Shown: in pieces, positions 42,151 to 50,317 of the stretch
How the letters are laid out: the number at the start of each line of letters is the position of its first letter
Numbering within the stretch: position 1 is the first letter of the stretch
Source: Lachnospiraceae bacterium
Lineage (GTDB): Bacteria > Bacillota > Clostridia > Lachnospirales > Lachnospiraceae
DNA: 64,000 nucleotides
Assembly: GCA_017542245.1 (NCBI GenBank)
Contig: JAFXXN010000107.1
Location: forward strand, 62,001 to 126,000
Direction of reading: 5' to 3'
Notes under the pieces: generated by a model
The model's database searches: none
What the model was told of the DNA's origin: nothing
The model's input: only the letters and a program-made list of their open reading frames with translations
Position numbers and translations under genes: made by a program

Positions 42151-44298
42151 ATGACACAAAAAGCAAAAAATTTTCTTTTAAAAATCGGCACAGTCCTTTT
42201 ACTTACCTTACTGATTCCGGTTTTCAATCCCTACAGTGATAAGACTTCCGCTGCGGATACTCTCACCGGCAAAACTTCTGCAGAGATAACAGCAGAAATG
42301 GGAATAGGCTGGAATCTCGGTAATACTTTTGACGCCACCGGTGGTAATCGTTCAGATATATACAGTCAGGAAACCTCATGGGGTAACCCCAAAGTTACAC
42401 GCGAACTGATACAGGCCATCCACGACCGTGGATTTAAAACCATCCGTATCCCTGTAACCTGGATGAATCATATACAAAAAGATGGCGGATATACCATTAA
42501 CCCCGCCTTTTTTGCGCGGGTTAAAGAAGTTGTGGATTATGCATATGAGCTTAATATGTATATTATCATTAATGCGCATCACGAATCCTGGATCAACACC
42601 TCTAAGCTTGGTGTTGAGAACGCAGGGAACAGTGCCGATGGCACACCTTATTCCGGATATTTTGCAATAGCTGACGAGCTTTCCGCTGTCTGGTCCCAGA
42701 TAGCCGATTATTTTGCCGATTACGATCAGCACCTCATCTTTGAAGGCATGAATGAGCCGCGTTTAAAAGGGACAAGCATAGAGTGGACCGGTAACAGTTC
42801 CGCTTATGACGGCGTTAACTACTTAAATCAGGTTTTTACTTATACAGTCAGGAACAACGGTAAAGGCCATAACAATGAACGATGTCTCATGATCCCCGGT
42901 TATGCTGCATCCTCTTCCGCTGATATAATGAAAGCTCTGTCTATACCGACTTATCAGGGAGAACCTGTTAACAATCTTATAATATCCGTTCACTGTTACA
43001 GTCCTTATGACTTTTGTCTTTCCGACAACATGGAGGATTTCGATTCTTCAAACAAACAGCATACATCATCTATCGACTCAGTATTTAAAAATATCGAAGA
43101 GCTTTTCTTATTCAATAACCTTCCCGTAGTTATAGGTGAAACAGGTGCAACCAATACCAATAACAACACGAAAGCACGTGAAAACTGGGCTGAATACATG
43201 GGTAAAAAAGCCTATGAATACGGAGTTCCGATAATCATTTGGGATAACGGAGCATATGGTACATCCGGCGGAGAATGTCATGCCTGGATAAACAGGCGGA
43301 CTTGCGAATGGAATTTCCCCACAGTTATAGATAAACTTTTTGAAGCAGAATCTTATATCGATTGGGGTGAAAAATCTAGCATAGACAAGCTGGCATATGA
43401 TGAAACCAGCTATAAACCCTCAATATCCGGAGGAACCGTCATTTGGGAAAACAATGCCGGAACAACTGTTTCAAAATTAGGCGCAGGTTCTGATAAGATC
43501 ATCTCTGTTCCCGTTTTAAAGAAATATATTATAGCTTCATTTGATATAGCTGTGGCATATACAGGTGAAAGCTCTGTAAGGCTGGATTTTTACGGTGAAT
43601 CCGCTGATACAACCGCAACCGGCGTAGAACCATATAAAACAGAAGAGGCATTTGGAAAAAAAGTGGCATATTTTAAGTTCCGCAACATCAGTGAAACTAT
43701 ACGTAACAGTGATCTTGCCATGGCTTCAAACGTTACCGATATGAGTATAACTTCCACCGGTGAGGACCTGACCGTATATGAAATAGCTTCTGTTCTGATA
43801 GATGCTACAACCACTTATGTCGTTGGAAGCAAAGAATATACCGGCACAAGCTCATTTAATGATGGCATCCCATCCTTACCGGGTCTAAAGTTTCTAGGCT
43901 GGTACTCTTCTCCTGTTTACGAAAAAGGAACTGAATTTAACGGAAAAGCAACCAGGAATCTGACTGTTTATGCAAAATTTGCCCTTAACGAAGATACTGC
44001 AGCAGATAAATATGTAGTTAAACCGGTAAATACCGGCACTGATACTGATACTGATACAGATGCCGTTACCGACACCGAAACCGAAACCGATAAACCCATA
44101 AGCGTAACGGATCCGGTTTCTGCACCTGATGACAGCACTCAGATAACGCCTGAGCCTTCAGCACCTGAGAAAACCAAGGACAATTCCGAATCTTCCGGTC
44201 CTTTCCCTATTATTATAATAGTCCTTCTGATAGGTGCTGCGGCCGGAGTTGTCGGCGCCGTAACCATAATTATTGTTTCCCGTAGGAAAAAGGGCTGA
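42151..44298 (+). CDS. secreted membrane-anchored GH5 endoglucanase
   Basis: 715-residue cellulase-type hydrolase. Signal peptide (FLLKIGTVLLLTLLIPVF), GH5 catalytic domain at about 45-395 with GWNLGNTFDAT, the acid/base Glu in FEGMNEPR and the nucleophile in VVIGETGATN. A beta-rich middle part (about 425-575) resembles a carbohydrate-binding module, then a Listeria-Bacteroides-type repeat (FLGWYSSPVYEKGTEF ... YAKF), a Thr/Asp-rich linker, and a C-terminal membrane segment followed by RRKKG, leaving the enzyme on the outside. AAAGGAGG lies 30 nt before the ATG behind a small hairpin, and no closer ribosome-binding site is visible. It lies between glf and galK in the same orientation. Confidence 0.92.
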   Translation: MTQKAKNFLLKIGTVLLLTLLIPVFNPYSDKTSAADTLTGKTSAEITAEMGIGWNLGNTFDATGGNRSDIYSQETSWGNPKVTRELIQAIHDRGFKTIRIPVTWMNHIQKDGGYTINPAFFARVKEVVDYAYELNMYIIINAHHESWINTSKLGVENAGNSADGTPYSGYFAIADELSAVWSQIADYFADYDQHLIFEGMNEPRLKGTSIEWTGNSSAYDGVNYLNQVFTYTVRNNGKGHNNERCLMIPGYAASSSADIMKALSIPTYQGEPVNNLIISVHCYSPYDFCLSDNMEDFDSSNKQHTSSIDSVFKNIEELFLFNNLPVVIGETGATNTNNNTKARENWAEYMGKKAYEYGVPIIIWDNGAYGTSGGECHAWINRRTCEWNFPTVIDKLFEAESYIDWGEKSSIDKLAYDETSYKPSISGGTVIWENNAGTTVSKLGAGSDKIISVPVLKKYIIASFDIAVAYTGESSVRLDFYGESADTTATGVEPYKTEEAFGKKVAYFKFRNISETIRNSDLAMASNVTDMSITSTGEDLTVYEIASVLIDATTTYVVGSKEYTGTSSFNDGIPSLPGLKFLGWYSSPVYEKGTEFNGKATRNLTVYAKFALNEDTAADKYVVKPVNTGTDTDTDTDAVTDTETETDKPISVTDPVSAPDDSTQITPEPSAPEKTKDNSESSGPFPIIIIVLLIGAAAGVVGAVTIIIVSRRKKG

Positions 44299-44348
44299 CA
44301 TTTACATATTTTTAATTAAAATTCTTATAGTTTAAGAGGTATTAATCA

Positions 44349-45527
44349 ATGTCTGACAACATCGAGATCAAAAACAAAATAAAAGAAAGATTTAAAGCTC
44401 TGTACGGATATGACTCCTGTCGTGCTTTCTTTGCACCCGGAAGAGTAAATCTTATCGGAGAACACACCGATTATAACGGAGGGCATGTATTTCCCTGCGC
44501 ACTTACGCTCGGCACTTATGCTGTTGTCGCCAAAAGGAATGACCGCAAACTCCGATTCCATTCTATGAACTTTGAATCCCTCGGAGTCATTGAATCCTCC
44601 CTTGATGACCTTGTCTTTAATGAATCTGCCGCATGGACCAATTATCCCAAAGGAATTATGTGGGCTTTTAAAGAGAAAGGATTTGATATTCCTTCCGGAC
44701 TCGACATTGTTTATTATGGGAACATACCAAACGGATCAGGGCTTTCCTCTTCCGCTTCCATAGAAGTGTTAACCGGTTTCATTCTCAGAGCTCTTTACGG
44801 ATTTGATGTCTCCAACATTGATCTCGCACTGATAGGTCAGTTTTCCGAAAACAAATTTAACGGGATGAATTGCGGTATAATGGATCAGTTTGCCTCTGCC
44901 ATGGGTAAAAAAGACCATGCCATTTTTCTTGATACCAACACTCTGGAATATACTTATGTTCCGATTGAGCTGCAGGGAATCAAAATTGTTATTGCAAACA
45001 CTAACGTTAAACATACTCTCACTTCTTCAAAGTATAATGACCGTCGCCGGGAAAGTGAAGCTGCTCTTAATGAACTGAAAAAATGCTGTAATATCTCATC
45101 TTATGGCGATATGGACGAGGATATGTTTAATCTCTACTCCAAAAATATAAGCAATGACATAAACCGCAGACGTGCCAAGCATGCGGTTTATGAAAACCTA
45201 CGCACAATATCTGCAGTAAAAGCATTAAATTCAAAAGACCTTAATACTTTCGGGCGCCTCATGAAAGAATCCCATATATCACTTGATAAAGACTATGAAG
45301 TTACCTGTAAGGAACTGAATATTCTTGCCGAAACAGAGTGGGCTCAGGAAGGAGTGATCGGAGCCAGAATGACCGGAGGCGGTTTTGGAGGCTGTACGGT
45401 AGCGCTTGTTTATGAAGACTGTATTGAGAATCTGATAGCAAAAACCGGACCTATTTATTATGAAAAAACCGGTATTAAACCCGATTTTTATATCGTAGAT
45501 ATCGGTGACGGTCCTTATGAATTTTAA
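44349..45527 (+). CDS. galK: galactokinase
   Basis: Phosphorylates galactose to galactose-1-phosphate (Leloir pathway). 392 residues of the GHMP kinase family: GRVNLIGEHTDYNGGHVFP signature at about 27-45, the ATP loop GSGLSSSASIEV, and the C-terminal GARMTGGGFGGCTV. AAGAGG before the ATG. 50 bp after the GH5 gene and followed by a strong terminator, so it is the last gene of the rfbC-glf-GH5-galK run. Product can feed UDP-galactose, the Glf substrate. Cytoplasmic. Confidence 0.96.
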   Translation: MSDNIEIKNKIKERFKALYGYDSCRAFFAPGRVNLIGEHTDYNGGHVFPCALTLGTYAVVAKRNDRKLRFHSMNFESLGVIESSLDDLVFNESAAWTNYPKGIMWAFKEKGFDIPSGLDIVYYGNIPNGSGLSSSASIEVLTGFILRALYGFDVSNIDLALIGQFSENKFNGMNCGIMDQFASAMGKKDHAIFLDTNTLEYTYVPIELQGIKIVIANTNVKHTLTSSKYNDRRRESEAALNELKKCCNISSYGDMDEDMFNLYSKNISNDINRRRAKHAVYENLRTISAVKALNSKDLNTFGRLMKESHISLDKDYEVTCKELNILAETEWAQEGVIGARMTGGGFGGCTVALVYEDCIENLIAKTGPIYYEKTGIKPDFYIVDIGDGPYEF

Positions 45528-45560
45528 ATCAGACATGTTCCCGGCTTTTTAGCCGCTTAG

Positions 45561-45591
45561 TCCCCGGTTATCAGCCGGGGATATTTTTTTC
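45561..45591 (+). terminator. intrinsic terminator after galK
   Basis: TCCCCGG pairs with CCGGGGA around TTATCAG, followed by TATTTTTTT. Confidence 0.92.
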
Positions 45592-45620
45592 TTTACAAAA
45601 TATAACTAATAAGATATAAT
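45592..45620 (+). promoter_or_regulatory. sigma-A-like promoter
   Basis: TTTACA, 17 bp, TATAAT, directly after the galK terminator and upstream of the O-antigen-ligase-like gene. Confidence 0.75.
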
Positions 45621-45654
45621 GTTGATAATTATGTGCTGATAATTGGAGGTCATT

Positions 45655-47619
45655 ATGGGCAAAAACATAAAAAAAGGAACTATGCCGAAAAAAGAACAGA
45701 TTACAAAAGAGCAAGCAGAAAAAAAGAAAGCAAGTTTTAATCCGTATCTGCTTCCTTTGATGTTTGTCCTTGGAGTGCTTCCGCTTATAGTTCACTTAAA
45801 AATATATGATACGCACCTGGAAGACTTTGATTTTTTTGAAACTATTCAATATGCAGATGTTTTCCTGTATTACAAGCAGCTTTTCTTTATCACTGCATGC
45901 AGTATCATGTTACTGCTTATCATTGCACAAGCCGGATTACATCACCGCAAGATTAAAGGGCTTAAGCTGTTCATTCCATTAGGAGGGTATGCTCTTCTTG
46001 CTTTATTATCGGCAATTTTCTCTGAATATTCCCAATTCTCTTTTTCCGGAATATTTGAGCACTTTGAGTCGGTATGGGCACTTCTCGGTTATGCATTAGT
46101 GGCTTACTATGGATTCTTATTTGTATCAACAGCAAAAGATCTTGACTGGCTGCTTTCGGCACTTACGGTAGGAACTGTTATAATGCTCCTCATCGGGTTG
46201 TCTCAGGCATTCTCACATGATATATTCCGTTCCGATTTCGGAAGAGGATTAATCCTTCCATATAAATACCTGCATGATGAAAACCTGCAGCTTAATTTCG
46301 GATTTCCGGAGGACAGCGTATATCTTACACTGTTTAACCCCAACTATGTAGGATCTTATGTTTGTCTTCTTGCTCCGGTATTTTTGATGTTTGCTTTCGC
46401 AAAGAAGAAAATATGGCTCGTTATATTGAACATAGTAATATTTGTGGGCTTGCTCCTCTGTATACTTGGTTCAGGTTCAAGAGCCGGATTCATTGGCATC
46501 GCTTTCTCTTTACTCCTTCTTGTAATAATATTTAACAAGAAGCTGATCAAATTCCTTCCGGAAGCAATCATCGTAATAGTATTGCTCATTGGTGTTGTAT
46601 ACACCTACAATAACCTTTCGAACGGTCAGTTGGTTGCACGTGCCAAGCTTGCACTTGATATAGAACTTAAGAACCCGACACTTAAGTCCATAGAAACAAA
46701 TGATAATGACATAACTATCAACTATAACGATCGCAAGATTTCTATCGGTCATACAGTAAATGGATCAACCGGTAGTTATATTATATTCACAGTAGATGAA
46801 TACGGCACAACAATTCCTTATACCGCAGTAAAGATTGAATCTGCCGACGGTTATCATTTCACAACCGAAGATGAACGTTTTAAGAATATTTCCTTTGATT
46901 TCGAGATTTTAAAGAATATCGCTACCTTCTCAATAAAGATAGACGACAAGGTATGGCATTTCCTGTATCTTGAAGACATGAACCATAAATACAGCTATTT
47001 CTATTACAACAATAAAAAGAAAGCTGTAAAGATACGTAATGCCGAGTATGTAGAATCATTGGATAAATACGGAAGAGCACTCTCCAACCGTCTGTTCATC
47101 TGGTCTTATACAATACCACTGCTTAAGGATAACATAATACTCGGTACCGGTCCTGATACATTTATTTTGAACTTCCCTAATGATGACTATGTAGCTATGT
47201 ATAACGGAGGGTATGAACGGGAACTTCTGACCAAACCACATAATATGTATCTTCAGATAGGTGTACAAACCGGCGTGCTCTCACTCATCTGCTTCCTGGC
47301 ATTCTATTTCTGGTATTTTATTTCCAGTATAAAGCTCTACATGAAAGCAGATAAAGCACACTATTATCCGTCAATGATAGGCATCGGAATACTTTGCGGT
47401 ACTTTTGGGTACATGATAGTAGGAATGATAAACGATTCTATGATCGTTGTGGCTCCGCTCTTCTGGACACTCATCGGTATCGGAATAGCTATTAACTCCA
47501 TGATAAAGAGAGATTCCGCTTTTGCAGTTATAGAAACTCTTGAGCCTGACAATTCAGATAAAGAAGCCGAAGCTCCGGTTGAAACTCCGGTAACCAAAGA
47601 AGTCCAGGCAGTAAAATAA
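45655..47619 (+). CDS. O-antigen ligase / Wzy-type polysaccharide polymerase family protein
   Basis: 654-residue polytopic membrane protein, about eleven membrane segments. The Wzy_C signature is visible as LCILGSGSRAGFIGI, and the extracytoplasmic loop near the end has RLFIWSYTIPLLKDNIILGTGPDTF and KPHNMYLQIGVQTGVLSL. Between these is an additional soluble segment of about 140 residues (roughly 325-465, beta-rich, IETNDNDITINYNDRKI), longer than usual. In a Gram-positive the role would be polymerising or attaching a wall glycan, not LPS. ATG 45655 has GGAGG 5 nt upstream. It has its own promoter and terminator and no flippase next to it. Confidence 0.88.
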   Translation: MGKNIKKGTMPKKEQITKEQAEKKKASFNPYLLPLMFVLGVLPLIVHLKIYDTHLEDFDFFETIQYADVFLYYKQLFFITACSIMLLLIIAQAGLHHRKIKGLKLFIPLGGYALLALLSAIFSEYSQFSFSGIFEHFESVWALLGYALVAYYGFLFVSTAKDLDWLLSALTVGTVIMLLIGLSQAFSHDIFRSDFGRGLILPYKYLHDENLQLNFGFPEDSVYLTLFNPNYVGSYVCLLAPVFLMFAFAKKKIWLVILNIVIFVGLLLCILGSGSRAGFIGIAFSLLLLVIIFNKKLIKFLPEAIIVIVLLIGVVYTYNNLSNGQLVARAKLALDIELKNPTLKSIETNDNDITINYNDRKISIGHTVNGSTGSYIIFTVDEYGTTIPYTAVKIESADGYHFTTEDERFKNISFDFEILKNIATFSIKIDDKVWHFLYLEDMNHKYSYFYYNNKKKAVKIRNAEYVESLDKYGRALSNRLFIWSYTIPLLKDNIILGTGPDTFILNFPNDDYVAMYNGGYERELLTKPHNMYLQIGVQTGVLSLICFLAFYFWYFISSIKLYMKADKAHYYPSMIGIGILCGTFGYMIVGMINDSMIVVAPLFWTLIGIGIAINSMIKRDSAFAVIETLEPDNSDKEAEAPVETPVTKEVQAVK

Positions 47620-47651
47620 AAATAATCCCCACTGTGTGGGGATTATTTTTA
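47616..47651. terminator. bidirectional intrinsic terminator
   Basis: ATAAAAATAATCCCCA pairs with TGGGGATTATTTTTAT around CTGTG, between two convergent genes. Confidence 0.92.
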
Positions 47652-48902
47652 TACTTCCTTTATATACGGTTCTTCCTCTTCAGATATCGGAATCATAACA
47701 AATCTCATACCGTCAATATTCTCAATCTTTATTGTTTCGGCACGATCTGTCGGTATTAATATCTTTACCCGCCCGGCTTCGTTTTCTTTCAGATCATCCT
47801 CTTCTGAAATATCATTTTTTCCATCGCCAGAAGTGACTTCTGCTTTATCCAGCTTCTGTTTCAGTTCAACTATTTCCTTTACCAGTTCCTTTTCACGGCG
47901 CTCACCTTCACTTGATCTTAAGGCCTTTTTATCAACAAAGCTCTGTGCGCTCGGAGGTTCCTTATCAAAAGCTTCTTCACAGGTTTCAACAATCTTTTTT
48001 ACATAGGCTTCTTCCTTAACAACATCCTTAACTGCTTCTGTAAGTATATCTCTGTCTAATATTTTTCCACTGACATCTTCTCCTTCAGCTGTACGTTCTT
48101 CCAACAGGCAGTTCAGGTTATCATGTATCTCAAGAATTGTATCCCGTATCTTCTCCCTGTTTTCAGTACCGAAAGATTCTTCCACGGCATCTTTTAGCAC
48201 TTCCCTGCATTGTGTCGCAGTCTTTTTAGTACAGCATCCTATGACTGAATCTATTATCTCATCATGAATCTCAGAAGAATCCTTTGTATAATAACAGACA
48301 TGATGAGTATCCGTCTGTCTGTCTGAGAAACAAGGAAACATAAATGCCACATCCGGAGCGCCGACAACCCAGTCCTTTTCTCTTGCTCCCATCCTGTTCT
48401 CGGCAGGAAGATAGCCAAGGCCTGCTTTTGTTTGGTTAACAGGACATATACTCACCAAAATATACGAAAAGACTTCTTCCGATTCATCCAGTTTCAATTT
48501 ATCCGTAGTCTTTACAGGTACATCATAATTATCGGCAAGTACAGTTATCAGGAAATTCCCTTCGAAAACATAACTGTCTATGATCCTGTCAAACAGCAGA
48601 TTTAAAAGATCTTCATTCTTTAGTCCGCTTTCTTTCAGAGAAGTCAGCAATCTGTAATTTTCTCCTTGTTCCTGTGAAGAAGTAAAAGCCAGTTCAAGAA
48701 GGTTATCTCCGATATTACCCGAAAGCGACTTCTTTGCTATATCCAGATATTTAAAAATTTCCTCTTCCGGAAGGTTAAGAAACACTTCATTCTGTACAAC
48801 CACTTTTTCTCTTGAACTGTTTACATAACACAATGCCATCCTGCTTATGGAGTTATCCTTAACAAACCTTCTTCTTAATTCGTTTCTGTCTGAATTTGTC
48901 AT
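47649..48902 (-). CDS. DUF4317 family protein
   Basis: 417-residue cytoplasmic protein of unknown function recognised by the DUF4317 N-terminus (ELRRRFVKDNSISRMALCYVN) and a conserved GYLPAENRMGAREKDWVVGAPDVAFMFPCFSDR stretch near the middle (shown in the region of residues 162-195). The second half is helical and charged (a probable coiled coil near 330-365). Downstream of the GHL10 gene by 27 bp, so co-transcribed. Function not established for this family. Confidence 0.8.
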   Translation of the reverse strand: MTNSDRNELRRRFVKDNSISRMALCYVNSSREKVVVQNEVFLNLPEEEIFKYLDIAKKSLSGNIGDNLLELAFTSSQEQGENYRLLTSLKESGLKNEDLLNLLFDRIIDSYVFEGNFLITVLADNYDVPVKTTDKLKLDESEEVFSYILVSICPVNQTKAGLGYLPAENRMGAREKDWVVGAPDVAFMFPCFSDRQTDTHHVCYYTKDSSEIHDEIIDSVIGCCTKKTATQCREVLKDAVEESFGTENREKIRDTILEIHDNLNCLLEERTAEGEDVSGKILDRDILTEAVKDVVKEEAYVKKIVETCEEAFDKEPPSAQSFVDKKALRSSEGERREKELVKEIVELKQKLDKAEVTSGDGKNDISEEDDLKENEAGRVKILIPTDRAETIKIENIDGMRFVMIPISEEEEPYIKEV

Positions 48903-48929
48903 ATTTTCATCCTCTCAAAATATTAATAT

Positions 48930-50246
48930 CTAGCCCAAGATCTCATCACGAAGGTTTTCTACCATTTCTTTATTCTTTGAGCTGATCATGTCTGAATAGT
49001 CAAATACTATGAACCCGGAAGCTCTTCCGCTCTTTCTTAAGAATCTGACCATATCGGCAAGCAGATACTGATTATACCATTCAGTATCCGTTATCTTATC
49101 AAGAGAACTTATATTATTGTTTTCATTCATCTTATAAGCAGGAAGCCCTGCATAAACTCTTACATTATCGTTTTTTGCGGCAGCTATCCATTTTAAAAGA
49201 GTCTCATAGAAAGGGAAAATATTTCTGCTGTTAAAACTCCAATAAAGCTGCGGGCAGATATAATCAATATATCCGTCTTCCGACATCCATGTCCTATAAT
49301 CCACATACCAGCAGTCGTCATCATCGAAATAATCTATATATCCGCCGGGACTGATGCCAAATACAACTTCCGGGTTCGTTTCCTTTACAGCCTTATAAAC
49401 ATCACTTACGAGAATATTTACATTATTCATTCTCCACTCAACTATAGAAAGAGCCTTTTTCCCGGAAGATATTCTTTTTTCTTTATATTTTTCATACTCC
49501 GGCGCATCGAAATTGTTTTTATAGTTACTGCCTAATGCCGGATAAAAATAGTCGTCAAAATGTACCCCGTCAACGTCATAATTTTCTACTATTTCCTTTA
49601 CTCCGTTAACGATCAGTGTTCTTACAGCCTTTATAGAAGGATTAAGGTAAAGAGCTCCGTCAAACTCAAGTACGTTCCTGTCATCGGAAGTCTTGGAATT
49701 TGTAAGCCATTTTCTTGCCTTGTTCTTCTTTGAAAGTTTATCTACATCTGTACCGTAATTCCATGAACCGCTTATACGGTAAGGGTTGATCCATGCATGG
49801 ATTTCAAGATTTCTCTTATGGGCTTCCTCTACCATGATCTCCAATGGATCGTATCCTGGATTTTTGCCCTGTTTTCCTGAGGCATATGCTGACCACGGAA
49901 AATAGGATGATTCATACATTGCATCTCCAAAAGGACGAACATGGACTACAACAGCATTCATCCCAAATGAAACAGCATTGTCAAACATCTCTTCAACATA
50001 TTTTGTAAATTCTGTCTTTGAGTACTCACAAGAATCCGCAAAATCATAATATGCAATCCATACGGCTCTGAACTCTTTTTCACTCTGTTCAGTTATCTCA
50101 GTATCTTTTTCTTCAATGATTTCTTCGGCATAAATTCTGTCATTGCCGGTTAATTGAAAAAATACCAGCACCATTAAAAGGCAAAGAAGTATCTTAAAAT
50201 ATCCATTTTCAGAACCCTTACCGTAAGCTTTAAAGCTATGTTTCAT
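48930..50246 (-). CDS. secreted GHL10-type (DUF187) glycoside hydrolase
   Basis: 438 residues. N-terminal signal-anchor (ILLCLLMVLVFFQLTG) then the GHL10 TIM-barrel: EFRAVWIAYYDF, FGMNAVVVHVRPFGDAMYESSYFPWS, HAWINPYRI, GVHFDDYFYP with acidic residues at the expected strand end, and YICPQLYWSFN. Members are linked to cell-wall or polysaccharide turnover; substrate unknown. ATG follows GGAGGAG. First gene of a pair with DUF4317. Exported. Confidence 0.88.
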   Translation of the reverse strand: MKHSFKAYGKGSENGYFKILLCLLMVLVFFQLTGNDRIYAEEIIEEKDTEITEQSEKEFRAVWIAYYDFADSCEYSKTEFTKYVEEMFDNAVSFGMNAVVVHVRPFGDAMYESSYFPWSAYASGKQGKNPGYDPLEIMVEEAHKRNLEIHAWINPYRISGSWNYGTDVDKLSKKNKARKWLTNSKTSDDRNVLEFDGALYLNPSIKAVRTLIVNGVKEIVENYDVDGVHFDDYFYPALGSNYKNNFDAPEYEKYKEKRISSGKKALSIVEWRMNNVNILVSDVYKAVKETNPEVVFGISPGGYIDYFDDDDCWYVDYRTWMSEDGYIDYICPQLYWSFNSRNIFPFYETLLKWIAAAKNDNVRVYAGLPAYKMNENNNISSLDKITDTEWYNQYLLADMVRFLRKSGRASGFIVFDYSDMISSKNKEMVENLRDEILG

Positions 50247-50317
50247 AAAGCTTTCTCCTCCTCCGGATCAAAATGATAACGATATGATTATAGACATTCT
50301 GTCCGAAGAAATCAAGC

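Noticed and set aside
44035-44092. Tandem GATACTGATAC-type microsatellite
   Set aside because: It encodes the Thr/Asp linker of the GH5 enzyme in frame; no separate function is needed.
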